From assembly GCA_947469885.1 (NCBI GenBank), contig CANIQT010000006.1, forward strand, positions 62,001 to 126,000: a stretch of 64,000 bases of DNA, given 5' to 3'. Positions 50,159 through 60,186 of this stretch are shown here, piece after piece. Made by a program: the position numbers and the translations under genes. The first letter of the stretch is position 1. Each line of letters opens with the position of its first letter. The stretch comes from Bacteroidota bacterium (GTDB lineage: Bacteria; Bacteroidota; Bacteroidia; 2-12-FULL-35-15). The notes under the pieces were generated by a model. The model did not search any database, was not told where the DNA came from, and saw only the letters and a list, made by a program, of their open reading frames with translations.

Positions 50159-51850
50159 TTATTTTACCCCATGCATCATTCTTTTTAACACTGGTTTTAG
50201 TGAAAATAAAATAATGGATGCTATGCCTGTTAGTACTACAAATACCATAAAAAATTCGTAGAGGTTATGAATTTCGAATCCAACAAACACAGGATTGGCT
50301 GCACTGATGTGGTTATCAGATAATAGCTGTAATTGGTCGGCTGATGGTGTTACTGTTTTGTCTAACACGGCTTGCAAATCAATTCCAAGTTCCTTTGCTT
50401 TCAAAAATTTGTCCCCAGTTGATGGTAGTATGGAGCCTAATGTTCCTGCTAATGCGTACCCTGATGCGTTTGATAAAAAGAATACTCCATATAATAAAGA
50501 TGCAAATCTTTTTGGTGATAGTTTTCCTACTAGTGATAATCCGATTGGTGATAAGCATAATTCGGCACAAGTTTGAATCAAGTATAATAAGATTAACCAT
50601 TTGATACCTAAAAGTCCGCTGTTGCCTAAATCTTTTACATTGTTTGCAATGATGAAATAACTCAAAGCAATTAGAATTAATCCTATTGCTTGTTTCATTG
50701 GAGAAATGGGTTCTCTGCCTTTTGCTCTAAGTTTATCCCAAAGCAAACTGAATGGTACAGCAAATATAACAACAAATAATCCGTTAAATATTTGAACCAT
50801 CGAAGGTGGCATGTCCCATCCAAAAAAGTTTCTATCGCATTGGTTGTCGGCAATAAAGGTAAGGGAAGAGCCTGCTTGCTCGAAAGCTGCCCAAAAGAAG
50901 ATAACAAAGAAAGCCACTATATATATAACGATGATTCTGTCGCGCTCTATTTTTGTTAACGAAGTGTCAGAAATAATTAATCCTGCCAATGTTAAACCAC
51001 TTGCATATATAATTGGGTAGATAATGGTTTTAACCACATTGGTTCCTGAAATGCAATAACGGATAGCGAAAAATAAAACGACAAACGAAATCAGTGCAAC
51101 TATTAATGAGGTGGGGCTAAATACTGCTTTTTCTGATTCTCCTTCTTCAAAATCAGATGAATCTCTTTTTGATGGCAAGCCTCCTAATGGTTTACCTTCC
51201 GGAGTAATCACATATTTGTTTTTAAGCAATGCAAATATAATTGTTCCTAAAACCATTGCAATTGCAGCTGCCAAAAAGCCCCATTTGAAGGCATGTATAT
51301 CTCTTAGTCCTCCGCTGTCTTTAACATCTCCAATTATTGGACAAATCAATTGACCTAAGAATGCACCTAAATTTATTCCCATGTAAAAAATGGTGAATGC
51401 GGTATCTAGTTTCGATTTTTCTTGTTTTGGATAAAGGCTACCTACCATACTCGAAATGTTTGGTTTAAAGAATCCATTTCCAAAAATGATGATACCTAGT
51501 GCTGTCCACATTAGCGATTGAGCCATGCCCATGTTAGTAGAAAACACGCTTGCACTAGCAAATAAAAATAATTGTCCAGCAGCCATCATTAAACCACCCA
51601 GCATGATACAGTTTCTGTTTCCGAAAAAACGGTCGGAAATAAAACCACCTAACATGGGGGTTAAGTAACATAGTCCGAGAAACCCTCCATATATAAGCGA
51701 AGCATCTTCTTCTTTCATTAAAAGAGAATTCACTAAGAATAGAGTTAATAAAGCCCTCATTCCATAAAAATTGAAACGTTCCCACATTTCTGTTCCGAAC
51801 AAAACCCAAAGTCCTTTGGGGTGTCCTGTTTTTACTGTTTCTGTTGTCAT
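50159..51850 (-). CDS. POT/PTR-family di- and tripeptide transporter
   Basis: 563 residues, about 12-14 membrane spans. The PTR signature is WERFNFYGMRALLTLFLV (about 23-40) and GGFISDRFFGNR; the C-terminal half has SPIGLSLVGKLSPKRF. Imports small peptides with protons. First gene on the chromosomal side of the tRNA. Confidence 0.9.
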   Translation of the reverse strand: MTTETVKTGHPKGLWVLFGTEMWERFNFYGMRALLTLFLVNSLLMKEEDASLIYGGFLGLCYLTPMLGGFISDRFFGNRNCIMLGGLMMAAGQLFLFASASVFSTNMGMAQSLMWTALGIIIFGNGFFKPNISSMVGSLYPKQEKSKLDTAFTIFYMGINLGAFLGQLICPIIGDVKDSGGLRDIHAFKWGFLAAAIAMVLGTIIFALLKNKYVITPEGKPLGGLPSKRDSSDFEEGESEKAVFSPTSLIVALISFVVLFFAIRYCISGTNVVKTIIYPIIYASGLTLAGLIISDTSLTKIERDRIIVIYIVAFFVIFFWAAFEQAGSSLTFIADNQCDRNFFGWDMPPSMVQIFNGLFVVIFAVPFSLLWDKLRAKGREPISPMKQAIGLILIALSYFIIANNVKDLGNSGLLGIKWLILLYLIQTCAELCLSPIGLSLVGKLSPKRFASLLYGVFFLSNASGYALAGTLGSILPSTGDKFLKAKELGIDLQAVLDKTVTPSADQLQLLSDNHISAANPVFVGFEIHNLYEFFMVFVVLTGIASIILFSLKPVLKRMMHGVK

Positions 51851-51976
51851 AGTTTTTGTATTAGGTTTAAAATTAGTAAATCAATTGGCGAATATAAATA
51901 AAATATCTTTCGTGCAAGAAATAAAAGAAACTTGAAAAAATTATTGCAGAAACAAAATTCATACGTATAATATTAT

Positions 51977-51984
51977 TATCTTTG
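51977..51984 (+). promoter_or_regulatory. Possible Bacteroidota -7 box before the toxin-antitoxin pair
   Basis: TATCTTTG matches TAnnTTTG, 26 bp before the antitoxin start. No clear -33 TTTG at the usual distance. The short palindrome ATACGTAT lies just upstream (51961-51968). Confidence 0.35.
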
Positions 51985-52010
51985 TCGTATAAAAAATAAA
52001 ACTAAAAACA

Positions 52011-52268
52011 ATGGACGCAAAAATAACACTATCATTTGACGAAAAAGTTATCGCAAAAGCCAAGAAATACGCAGAAACTAACAATATCAGTTTGTCTCGC
52101 TTGATGGAATTTATCCTAGATAAAATCACTCATCACCAATATCAATCTTTAGAAGACATGCCAATAGCGGATTGGGTGAATGCCGTTGCTGAAGGTGAAG
52201 CAGAATACATCAGCAAACCCAAAAACTATACAAAACAAAAACAAGAATTTAGAAATAGAAAGAAATGA
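52011..52268 (+). CDS. DUF6364-like antitoxin
   Basis: 85 residues: N-terminal ribbon-helix-helix-like stretch (KITLSFDEKVIAKAKKYAETN then ISLSRLMEFIL) typical of DUF6364 antitoxins, then an acidic/basic tail that would wrap the toxin. It overlaps the PIN gene by ATGA, giving translational coupling. Confidence 0.75.
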   Translation: MDAKITLSFDEKVIAKAKKYAETNNISLSRLMEFILDKITHHQYQSLEDMPIADWVNAVAEGEAEYISKPKNYTKQKQEFRNRKK

Positions 52269-52681
52269 AAATCTTTTTAGATGCCAATATTCTTGTTTCG
52301 GTTTTAAATAAAGAGTTCCCCTTATTTACATACAGTTCAAGGGTGGTAAGTTTAACCAACAACCCTAAATTCACTATTTATACTTCGCCTTTATGTTTGG
52401 CCATAGCTTATTATTTTGTTGAAAAAAAACATGGTAATACGCTAGCGCGAAGCAAAATTAGCTTGCTTATTCAGAATTTGAATATTACTGCTATCACTGA
52501 AAAAACAATTATTGAAGTGGAAAAAAATAGAAAAATCCACGACTTTGAAGATGGTTTGCAATATTATTCTGCGCTTCAAGATGGTTGTAAATGTATTATC
52601 ACAGAAGACCGAAATGGATTTTACTTTTCGGAAATAGAAGTGCTAACAGCCCGAAAATTTATGGAAAAATATATTCTATAA
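52265..52681 (+). CDS. PIN-domain toxin (VapC-like RNase)
   Basis: 138 residues: FLDANILVSV (Asp 6 first acidic ligand), a central Glu region, and DFEDGLQYYSALQ / ITEDRNGF carrying later acidic residues. PIN toxins cleave RNA with Mg2+. Partner of the upstream antitoxin. Its end overlaps the convergent DPP-IV gene by 6 bp. Confidence 0.8.
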   Translation: MKIFLDANILVSVLNKEFPLFTYSSRVVSLTNNPKFTIYTSPLCLAIAYYFVEKKHGNTLARSKISLLIQNLNITAITEKTIIEVEKNRKIHDFEDGLQYYSALQDGCKCIITEDRNGFYFSEIEVLTARKFMEKYIL

Positions 52682-54829
52682 ATTAGTTAATATGAAATCT
52701 GTCATTTTTGTATAAAGGTGTAATCGCGTGTTTCCTCCAGTTATTCCGTGATTTTTATCAGGATAAATAAATAAATCAAATTGCTTATTTGCTTTCACTA
52801 GTGCATTCACCATTTCCATTGTGTTTTGATAATGCACATTATCATCAGCACTGCCGTGTATCAACAAATATTTTCCTTTTAGTTTATCAACATAATTGAT
52901 TGGAGAATTATCGTCATATCCACTTGCATTTTCTTGTGGTAGCTGCATAAATCTTTCCGTATAAATGTTATCATAATAACGCCAGTTGGTAACAGGTGCC
53001 ACAGCAATTGCTGCTTTAAAATAATCTGCTCCCTTTGTTATACACAACGAACTTAGATAACCTCCATAACTCCAACCGAAAGTACCGATACGGTTTTTGT
53101 CAACATAACTTAAACTTCCAAAATATTTTGCTGCTTCTATCTGGTCTGTAACTTCAAATTTTCCAAGTTGTTTGTAAGTGCATTTTTTAAAGGAGGCTCC
53201 TCTGCTTCCGGTCCCTCTATTATCTACACATGCAATAATATATCCTTTTTCGGATAGTAGTTGGTACCAAAAATAATTTTTTATATCAAAGCTGTTCGAA
53301 ACCTGATTGCTTCCCGGTCCTCCATAAAAAGTAAGGAATACCGGATATTTTTTTGTTACATCAAAGTTGGCAGGTTTTATCATCCATGCATTTAATTCGA
53401 CATTCTCTGAAGTTTTGAAACTGAAAAATTCCTTTTTTGTAATAATGAATTCCTGCATCTTTTTTACCAACTTAGAATTATCTTCCAAAATCCTTATTTG
53501 TTTTCCATTTGCATCATTTATTGTTATTACTTCGGGGGTATTCGCATCGGTAAGGCGATTAATATAATATTTCATTCCACAACTAAAGTCAGGATTGTTT
53601 GTTCCTTTCATTATCGATATTTTTTTCTTCCCTGTTCCATCCATTTTTACAGAATAAATATCCTTATCGCTTGCAGTTGTTTCGGAGGCAAGGTAAAATA
53701 TTGTTTTATTTCTTTCATCCACACCTTTATATACCAACACATCCCAGTTGCCTTTGGTTATTTGGTTTACCAGTTTACCAGCTATATCAAATAAATACAA
53801 ATGATTGTATCCGTCTTTCTCCGATTGAATAATAAAGTTTTTATTATCAGGGGTAAAATAAACATAATCTCCTTGCCCTTGATGAATATCGAGATATGTA
53901 TCAGAAGTTTCGGTGTAAATAATTTTTGTCTCTCCTGAGGTAGAATTTGCAAATAGTAATTCTAATTTATTTTGAAGACGGTTCATTCTTAAAATAGAAA
54001 GTGTATTCGCTTCTGCTGTCCATTTAATTCGTGGAATGTATTGATTGATTTCTTTACCAATATCCATCAACTTATCTGATGCATTAGTTAAATCATAAAC
54101 ATGAATGGTAACAATGGAATTGTCTTCACCTGCTTTGGGGTATTTATATTTATTTTCCTTAGGATACAATTGGTTATTGAATTCGTTAAACGAAAACTCT
54201 TTTACTCTACTTTCATCAAATCTGTAATAGGCTATTTTTTTAGTATCAGGACTCCAGAAGTATGCCACCGAAAAAGAAAATTCTTCTTCGTGTACCCAAT
54301 CGGTAGCTCCATTTATGATGTTGTTTTGCAAACCATCATTGGTTACCTGTGTTTCTTTTCCCGAAATCAAATCTTTTATAAAAATATTATTTGCTCTTAC
54401 AAATGCTACTTTATTTCCATCGGGAGAAAATCGTGCATACTGCTGTTTGTCTCCTTCCGAAAGCTTTGTAAGGGTTTTTGTTTTTCTATCATACACAACA
54501 TAATTTTCCTTGGTCGAGTGTCTGTAAATATGTTCAACTCCTGAAGCAATCAATATTTTGTTTTCATCTTCACTGAATTGGTATGTTTCTATTGGGGTTT
54601 GGTGAGCAATAATTATTTCAGGTTTCGAATCTTTTGCATATTCATAACAAAAAATAGTATCGCCTTTTTGAGTGGAGTAGTGGAGTCCGTCTTTCATGGA
54701 GGTTAAGCCCGAAATTCCTTTAGCGGCAAATGTTCCATTCTTCCATATATCTTCTAACGTTATGTTTTTGTTTTGTGCAATCGTATTAATTGTAAAAACA
54801 ATAAAAGTAAGGACGAATAGTTTTTTCAT
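52676..54829 (-). CDS. S9 dipeptidyl peptidase IV family protein
   Basis: 717 residues: signal peptide ending TINTIAQ, DPP-IV N-terminal beta-propeller (about 25-470), and an alpha/beta-hydrolase with Ser in GWSYGGYLSS, Asp in HGSADDNVHYQNT and His in DKNHGI. Cleaves X-Pro or X-Ala dipeptides in the periplasm. The start at 54829 is chosen because it opens the signal peptide; an in-frame Met at 54898 would hide it. Confidence 0.9.
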   Translation of the reverse strand: MKKLFVLTFIVFTINTIAQNKNITLEDIWKNGTFAAKGISGLTSMKDGLHYSTQKGDTIFCYEYAKDSKPEIIIAHQTPIETYQFSEDENKILIASGVEHIYRHSTKENYVVYDRKTKTLTKLSEGDKQQYARFSPDGNKVAFVRANNIFIKDLISGKETQVTNDGLQNNIINGATDWVHEEEFSFSVAYFWSPDTKKIAYYRFDESRVKEFSFNEFNNQLYPKENKYKYPKAGEDNSIVTIHVYDLTNASDKLMDIGKEINQYIPRIKWTAEANTLSILRMNRLQNKLELLFANSTSGETKIIYTETSDTYLDIHQGQGDYVYFTPDNKNFIIQSEKDGYNHLYLFDIAGKLVNQITKGNWDVLVYKGVDERNKTIFYLASETTASDKDIYSVKMDGTGKKKISIMKGTNNPDFSCGMKYYINRLTDANTPEVITINDANGKQIRILEDNSKLVKKMQEFIITKKEFFSFKTSENVELNAWMIKPANFDVTKKYPVFLTFYGGPGSNQVSNSFDIKNYFWYQLLSEKGYIIACVDNRGTGSRGASFKKCTYKQLGKFEVTDQIEAAKYFGSLSYVDKNRIGTFGWSYGGYLSSLCITKGADYFKAAIAVAPVTNWRYYDNIYTERFMQLPQENASGYDDNSPINYVDKLKGKYLLIHGSADDNVHYQNTMEMVNALVKANKQFDLFIYPDKNHGITGGNTRLHLYTKMTDFILTNL

Positions 54830-54921
54830 AGTATTTTTATTTTGTGCTGCGAAAGTAGAAAAATTTGGTGTATAAAAAATGTATATTTTTGTTATCAAAA
54901 TAACCTTTAAAAATTAATATC

Positions 54922-55590
54922 ATGAAAAAAAATATTCTTATTGCTTCGCTCTTTTTATTTACAACAACACTTATGGCCCAAGGTACCATACAAGGGTTCA
55001 CCGTTTCTCCAGCATCACCAACCACTGCCGATTATGTCAAAGTGTATGTTGACTTGATGTTTTCATCTGGCGGATGTGCAGTTACCAACCAAGGAGCATA
55101 TACAAATGGTAATTATTCTGATGGTTGGGCATTGCACTGCCTTGGGATGCTGGCTTTTATTTGTACTTCAACCGACACATTCAACCTTGGCTATTTGCAG
55201 GCAGGTAATCATAGTTTTCGATTTACATTGAATACTGGTTTTGGCGGACCCAACTGCACTGCCGGTATTGTGCCTGACGATATTGATTCTACTCATTTTC
55301 TTGTTTCTCTGGCAACGGGTATAAATGATATCGAATTCATTTCTGAAAATGTTGTTGTGTATCCTAATCCTTCGGCACAGGTAGTAAATGTAAAAATTAA
55401 TCCTGCTCTTAAAATTAATAATGCCGAACTAAAAATAATGGATTACACGGGTAAAGCAGTAAAAATTATTTCTGGCATTAATTCGAACGATATCATTTTC
55501 GAACGAAACGAACTTGCAAATGGCATTTATTTTTATCAATTAACGGGGAGTGATAAAATGAAAGTGAATGGCAAGTTTGTTCTCAATTAA
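54922..55590 (+). CDS. Secreted protein with T9SS C-terminal sorting domain
   Basis: 222 residues: signal peptide to MAQ (about 20), a Cys-containing unknown domain and a type A sorting domain at about 140-222 (VVVYPNPSAQVVNVK ... LANGIYFYQLTG ... KFVLN). Exported across the outer membrane by the type IX system. Target unknown. Confidence 0.85.
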   Translation: MKKNILIASLFLFTTTLMAQGTIQGFTVSPASPTTADYVKVYVDLMFSSGGCAVTNQGAYTNGNYSDGWALHCLGMLAFICTSTDTFNLGYLQAGNHSFRFTLNTGFGGPNCTAGIVPDDIDSTHFLVSLATGINDIEFISENVVVYPNPSAQVVNVKINPALKINNAELKIMDYTGKAVKIISGINSNDIIFERNELANGIYFYQLTGSDKMKVNGKFVLN

Positions 55591-55666
55591 TACTATTCAG
55601 GTTTTTGTACGCATAGGTTGTGCCAACAAATGGCTTGATAATTGGTAGCCCACCTTTAATTTTTAG

Positions 55667-55674
55667 TACTTTTG
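55667..55674 (+). promoter_or_regulatory. Possible Bacteroidota -7 box before the MORN-like gene
   Basis: TACTTTTG fits TAnnTTTG; a TTG lies 22 nt upstream. The start codon is at 55762, giving a leader of roughly 80 nt. Confidence 0.35.
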
Positions 55675-55761
55675 TGCCTCAATTATACATTGTTTTTACA
55701 TGTTATTATTATAAATGCTGTATCTTTTTGGAGATATAACGTTATGATATAAAGCAATATT

Positions 55762-56547
55762 ATGAAATCATCCGTTCGCATAATTACATTTTTACTTCTT
55801 GTTCCTTTTGTGGCAAATGCACAAGATGCACCTAATAAAACAGATGCTACTGGCAAAAAACAAGGACATTGGATAAAATATGACGATAAGCACAAAAAGT
55901 TGTACGATGGCAATTTTGTTGACAATGTTCCGGTAGGAAAGTTTACTTATTATTACGATACAGGAACTCCTTGGGCGGTTACCACGTTTACTGACAACGG
56001 AAAAGAGGCTCGTACAAAAACGTATGATGCGGGTGGCAAAATAACTGGTGAAGGTAAATATGTGAATGAAAAAAAGGACAGTACCTGGAAATTTTATAAC
56101 GAAGAAGGTGGTGTTTTATCAATTGACCTTTACTCAAACGGTGCTAAAAATGGTATTTGTAAAGTGTTTTATCATAATGGCGATGTTGCGGAGGAAAAAT
56201 TATGGAAAGATGGGGTACCAAATGGTATATGGAAAAAATACTTTCAGGGTGGGGCTATAAAATACAACGGACAAACTATTAAAGATAAAGTAGAAGGTAA
56301 GGTTACATTTTATTACCCTACAGGACAAATTCAAGCAGAAGGCATTTACAAAGGCGATTTGAAAGATGGCGATTGGAAATATTACACCGAAGATGGAAAA
56401 ATTAAGAGGATTGATAAGTTCATCAATGGTGTAGACCAAAATCCCGACAGAGATGTAATTAAAAAAGAAAAGTTGGAAAAAGATAAAAGAGAACACGAGG
56501 GTTTTGAAATTAAAAATCCATACGAAGAAGGTTATACACCCCGTTAA
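55762..56547 (+). CDS. MORN/YwqK-repeat exported protein
   Basis: 261 residues: signal peptide (VPFVANAQ), then repeated G-K-Y/F-Y-G-W-K-Y-Y units (HWIKYDDKHKKLYDGNFV, GDWKYYTEDGKIKRIDKF), as in YwqK-type and MORN-repeat proteins of Bacteroidota. Probably envelope; function unknown. The TAA is followed at once by the mnmA ATG. Confidence 0.8.
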   Translation: MKSSVRIITFLLLVPFVANAQDAPNKTDATGKKQGHWIKYDDKHKKLYDGNFVDNVPVGKFTYYYDTGTPWAVTTFTDNGKEARTKTYDAGGKITGEGKYVNEKKDSTWKFYNEEGGVLSIDLYSNGAKNGICKVFYHNGDVAEEKLWKDGVPNGIWKKYFQGGAIKYNGQTIKDKVEGKVTFYYPTGQIQAEGIYKGDLKDGDWKYYTEDGKIKRIDKFINGVDQNPDRDVIKKEKLEKDKREHEGFEIKNPYEEGYTPR

Positions 56548-57648
56548 ATGAGCAAAAAGGGAAAAGTTTTATTGGCAATGAGTGGTGGAATTGATAGTTC
56601 CATTTCTGCTTTGCTGCTTCACGAACAAGGTTACGAAGTGGTTGGAATAACCATGAAAACATGGGACTATGCCTCGTCCGGCGGTTCTGGAAAAGAAACA
56701 GGTTGTTGTAGTTTAGATTCTATTAATGATGCCCGTTTGCTGGCTGTCAATCTTGGATTCCCGCACTTTATTTTAGATATCCGAAACGAATTTGGTAATT
56801 ACATCATCGATAATTTTGTGGACGAATACATGGCCGGACGTACTCCTAACCCTTGTGTATTGTGCAATACCCACATCAAATGGGAAGCATTATTAAAGCG
56901 TGCTGACATGCTCGATTGCGAATTTATTGCTACCGGACATTATGCCAGAATTCGTGAAGAGAATAATCGTTTTGTTGTGTCTCGTGGCTTAGATACTCAC
57001 AAAGACCAAAGTTATGTGTTATGGGGATTGACTCAGCAAAGTTTGAAACGCACTCTTTTCCCGTTGCAAAATTATCGGAAATCGGAAATAAAACAAATGG
57101 CAATTGACAATGGATATGCCGATTTAGCAGCCAAAAGCGAGAGTTACGAAATTTGTTTTGTGCCCGACAATGATTACCGTGGTTTCCTGAAACGCAAAGT
57201 AGATGGCTTAGAAGAGCGTGTGGCGGGTGGCAATTTTGTGGATAGAAAAGGAATGGTGCTTGGCAAACACAAAGGCTATCCGTTTTATACCATTGGGCAA
57301 CGCAAGGGGTTAGAAATAGCTATTGGCGAGCCGTTGCACGTGCTCGAAATTGTTCCTGAAACAAACACTGTGGTGTTAGGCTCAAAAGAAGATTTGGAAC
57401 AACAACAAATGACTGTCGGAAAATATAACCTTGTTAAATATGCTTCTTTGCCCGATAATATGCAGGCTTTAACAAAAATAAGGTACAAAGACCCCGGCTC
57501 TATGGCAACTATTTCTCAAAACAACGACAAGCTCAATGTTTTATTTCATAGTCCTGTATCGGCTGTGGCACCTGGTCAGTCAGCCGTTTTTTACGAAGGT
57601 GACGATTTGATTGGGGGCGGTATTATTGAGAGGCAAATTTTCCAATAA
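56548..57648 (+). CDS. mnmA: tRNA-specific 2-thiouridylase MnmA
   Basis: 366 residues: PP-loop AMSGGIDSS (about 10-18), catalytic Cys in NPCVLCN (about 102) and second Cys in SYEICFVPD (about 204), with the C-terminal barrel. Transfers sulfur to U34 of tRNA Lys/Glu/Gln. Housekeeping gene, consistent with chromosomal context. Confidence 0.95.
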   Translation: MSKKGKVLLAMSGGIDSSISALLLHEQGYEVVGITMKTWDYASSGGSGKETGCCSLDSINDARLLAVNLGFPHFILDIRNEFGNYIIDNFVDEYMAGRTPNPCVLCNTHIKWEALLKRADMLDCEFIATGHYARIREENNRFVVSRGLDTHKDQSYVLWGLTQQSLKRTLFPLQNYRKSEIKQMAIDNGYADLAAKSESYEICFVPDNDYRGFLKRKVDGLEERVAGGNFVDRKGMVLGKHKGYPFYTIGQRKGLEIAIGEPLHVLEIVPETNTVVLGSKEDLEQQQMTVGKYNLVKYASLPDNMQALTKIRYKDPGSMATISQNNDKLNVLFHSPVSAVAPGQSAVFYEGDDLIGGGIIERQIFQ

Positions 57649-57701
57649 AACTGCTGTTTCACATATTTTATTTAATTTAGCAGTGTAAAATAAATTCAAA
57701 A

Positions 57702-58472
57702 ATGAGAAAACTGCTTTCTTCTCTTTCTTTCGTAATCATCTCTTTACTTTTTTTATTCTCTTGTAAAAAAGATAATGATGCAGTTCCAAACATGGGCTAC
57801 AGATACTTTCCCGACAATGTTGGCAGGTATGTGGTGTACGATGTGGACTCTACTTTTTACGATGATAACGCCATGAATACCTTCACTCATATTTCGCCTG
57901 CAGTAAATTATAAATTTCAAATCAAAGAAAAAATAGAATCCATATATACCGATAATTTAAACCGCCCTACCATTCGTCTGGAACGATATGTAAAATATTA
58001 CAACGACACGTTGGCATATAATTTTATGCCTTGGACGTTCCGAAACGTTTGGACAGAAAACAAAACAGCCACCACTGCCGAAAAAGTGGAAGAAAACATT
58101 CGTTACACCAAACTTGCTTTTCCGGTTAAAGAAAGCCAGGTGTGGAACGGAAATGCACAGAACATAAATGCTGCTCAGAATTATTCTTACGCCTATTTCG
58201 ACCAACCGTTACAAATGGGTATTTTCGCTTTCGATTCCGTTTTGCAGGTTACTCAAAAGGATGAAAGCACATTAATCAACAAGCATTACGAAATCGAAAA
58301 ATATGCCTGCAATGCTGGAATGATTTTCAAACAATCTATCAATGTTGGGTTTCAGCCCAATGCCCTTTGGAACGATTCCACTACCAACTACTATTTCTCT
58401 CTTCCTATTTTACAACACGTAACCAGCGGAAGTCAATGCACCATGACCGTTGCTTATTACGGAACCGAATAA
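57702..58472 (+). CDS. Lipoprotein of unknown function
   Basis: 256 residues: hydrophobic signal and lipobox (LFLFSC, Cys about 21), then a beta-rich mature part. No family recognised. Eight bases separate it from the protease gene, so co-expression is likely. Confidence 0.7.
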   Translation: MRKLLSSLSFVIISLLFLFSCKKDNDAVPNMGYRYFPDNVGRYVVYDVDSTFYDDNAMNTFTHISPAVNYKFQIKEKIESIYTDNLNRPTIRLERYVKYYNDTLAYNFMPWTFRNVWTENKTATTAEKVEENIRYTKLAFPVKESQVWNGNAQNINAAQNYSYAYFDQPLQMGIFAFDSVLQVTQKDESTLINKHYEIEKYACNAGMIFKQSINVGFQPNALWNDSTTNYYFSLPILQHVTSGSQCTMTVAYYGTE

Positions 58473-58479
58473 TTTATAT

Positions 58480-60153
58480 ATGTCAAAAACTACTTTTCTT
58501 TTAGCTTTCTCTTTTTTATTTCAGCTTTCTTTCTCGCAAACATCTTCCACATATCTGGTTTATTTTAAAGATAAAAGCAATAGTGCTTATTCCATCAATA
58601 AACCCGCTGAATTTTTGTCCGAAAAATCCATAGAGCGCAGAATACGGCAGCATTTATCTATTGATGCAAGCGATTTGCCGGTGAATACAAATTATGTAAA
58701 TGGAATTAAATCGACAGGCGCAACTGTAATTGGCAAATCAAAATGGCTGAATGGGGTTGTTGTTTCTATTGATGATGCTTCAGCTCTTGATTTAATAAAA
58801 TCATTACCGTATGTTAAACAGTTGCAATTATTGGCTGCCCCAACAACTCAAAAAGTGCCTTCTAAATTTACTTCTTATTCTTCTTCCTCTTCAGCTTCGC
58901 TGGAAGAAGTAAATAGTAAAGCTATGAATTCCGATTTTTATAATTACGGTAATTCTTACAAACAGGCGCATCAGATAGGGGTGGACTGCCTGCATAATCT
59001 TGGCTTTCATGGTGAAGGAATCACCGTTGGTTTTTTAGATGCGGGATATTATTTTGTGGATACACTGCCTGCTTTCGATAGTTTGTTTGCCAACAATCAA
59101 ATTTTGGGCACTTACGATTTTGTGGCTCACAACACTTCTGTTTACGAGGATTTTCCTCACGGTATGGCAACTCTTTCTTGCGTTGCGGGTAATATGCCCG
59201 GTCAGTTAATTGGCACAGCTCCCAAAGCAAAATTTTGGTTGCTCCGCACCGAAGATGCCGGAAGCGAAACTTTGCAGGAAGAAACTAATTGGCTCATTGG
59301 GGCCGAATTTGCTGATAGTGTGGGGGTAGATGTCATTAATTCTTCGTTAGGTTACACCACTTTTGATGGTGGCATTGGCAACCATACCTATGCCGACATG
59401 GATGGGAACACTACTATTGTTACCAAAGCAGCCGACTGGGCAGCAAGCAAAGGCATCTTTGTAAATTCGAGCGCGGGCAATTCGGGTGGCGCACCTTGGT
59501 ACAAAATAACCGCTCCGGCTGATGCGGATAGTATTCTCACTGTTGGTGCTGTCGATTCGTTGGGCGATATTGTTTCCTTCAGTTCTCGAGGTCCATCTTT
59601 CGATGGTAGAATAAAGCCCAACACTGCTGCCAGAGGATATGCTGCTGTTGTGTCTTCTCCGTTTGGTTATGTCGAGTGGCAAAGCGGTACTTCTTTTTCA
59701 AGTCCTATTACTGCTGGTGCTGTGGCTTGTTTATGGCAGGCGCACCCAACAGCCACCAACATGCAAATGCTAATGGCTATAGAACAAAGTGCGAGTCAAT
59801 ATTTTTTCCCCGATTCGATGATGGGATACGGTATTCCTAATTTTTGCATTGCTCACATTATTCTCACCGATATTTTAAGTGTTGGTAATTTGCAAGCACA
59901 AAACCAATGGTTGTCTGTTTTTCCAAATCCTTCCACTGATGATTTTACTGTTTGTTTTTATTCAGAAAAAAAACAAACCATTAAAATTTCTTTGCACGAT
60001 ATTTCTGGCAGAGAAATAATAAATGAATCAAAAGCGGTAAACCAAAAGAATAACATCTTTCCATTACCCAACAACGATTTATCAGATGGAATGTATATTC
60101 TCAGCATAACCACACCCGAACAAACGTATTTCAAAAAACTGGTGAAACAATAA
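58480..60153 (+). CDS. Subtilisin-like S8 protease with T9SS sorting domain
   Basis: 557 residues: signal peptide to SFSQ, inhibitor-like propeptide, catalytic Asp in VGFLDAGYY, His in FPHGMATLS, Ser in GTSFSSPITAGA, and a C-terminal type A sorting domain (SVFPNPSTDDFTV ... DGMYILSITT ... KKLVKQ). Secreted by type IX. The start at 58480 opens the signal peptide; the in-frame Met at 58450 lies inside the previous gene. Confidence 0.9.
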   Translation: MSKTTFLLAFSFLFQLSFSQTSSTYLVYFKDKSNSAYSINKPAEFLSEKSIERRIRQHLSIDASDLPVNTNYVNGIKSTGATVIGKSKWLNGVVVSIDDASALDLIKSLPYVKQLQLLAAPTTQKVPSKFTSYSSSSSASLEEVNSKAMNSDFYNYGNSYKQAHQIGVDCLHNLGFHGEGITVGFLDAGYYFVDTLPAFDSLFANNQILGTYDFVAHNTSVYEDFPHGMATLSCVAGNMPGQLIGTAPKAKFWLLRTEDAGSETLQEETNWLIGAEFADSVGVDVINSSLGYTTFDGGIGNHTYADMDGNTTIVTKAADWAASKGIFVNSSAGNSGGAPWYKITAPADADSILTVGAVDSLGDIVSFSSRGPSFDGRIKPNTAARGYAAVVSSPFGYVEWQSGTSFSSPITAGAVACLWQAHPTATNMQMLMAIEQSASQYFFPDSMMGYGIPNFCIAHIILTDILSVGNLQAQNQWLSVFPNPSTDDFTVCFYSEKKQTIKISLHDISGREIINESKAVNQKNNIFPLPNNDLSDGMYILSITTPEQTYFKKLVKQ

Positions 60154-60186
60154 TCAGTTGAACTTACTTTATTTATAAAACCAAAC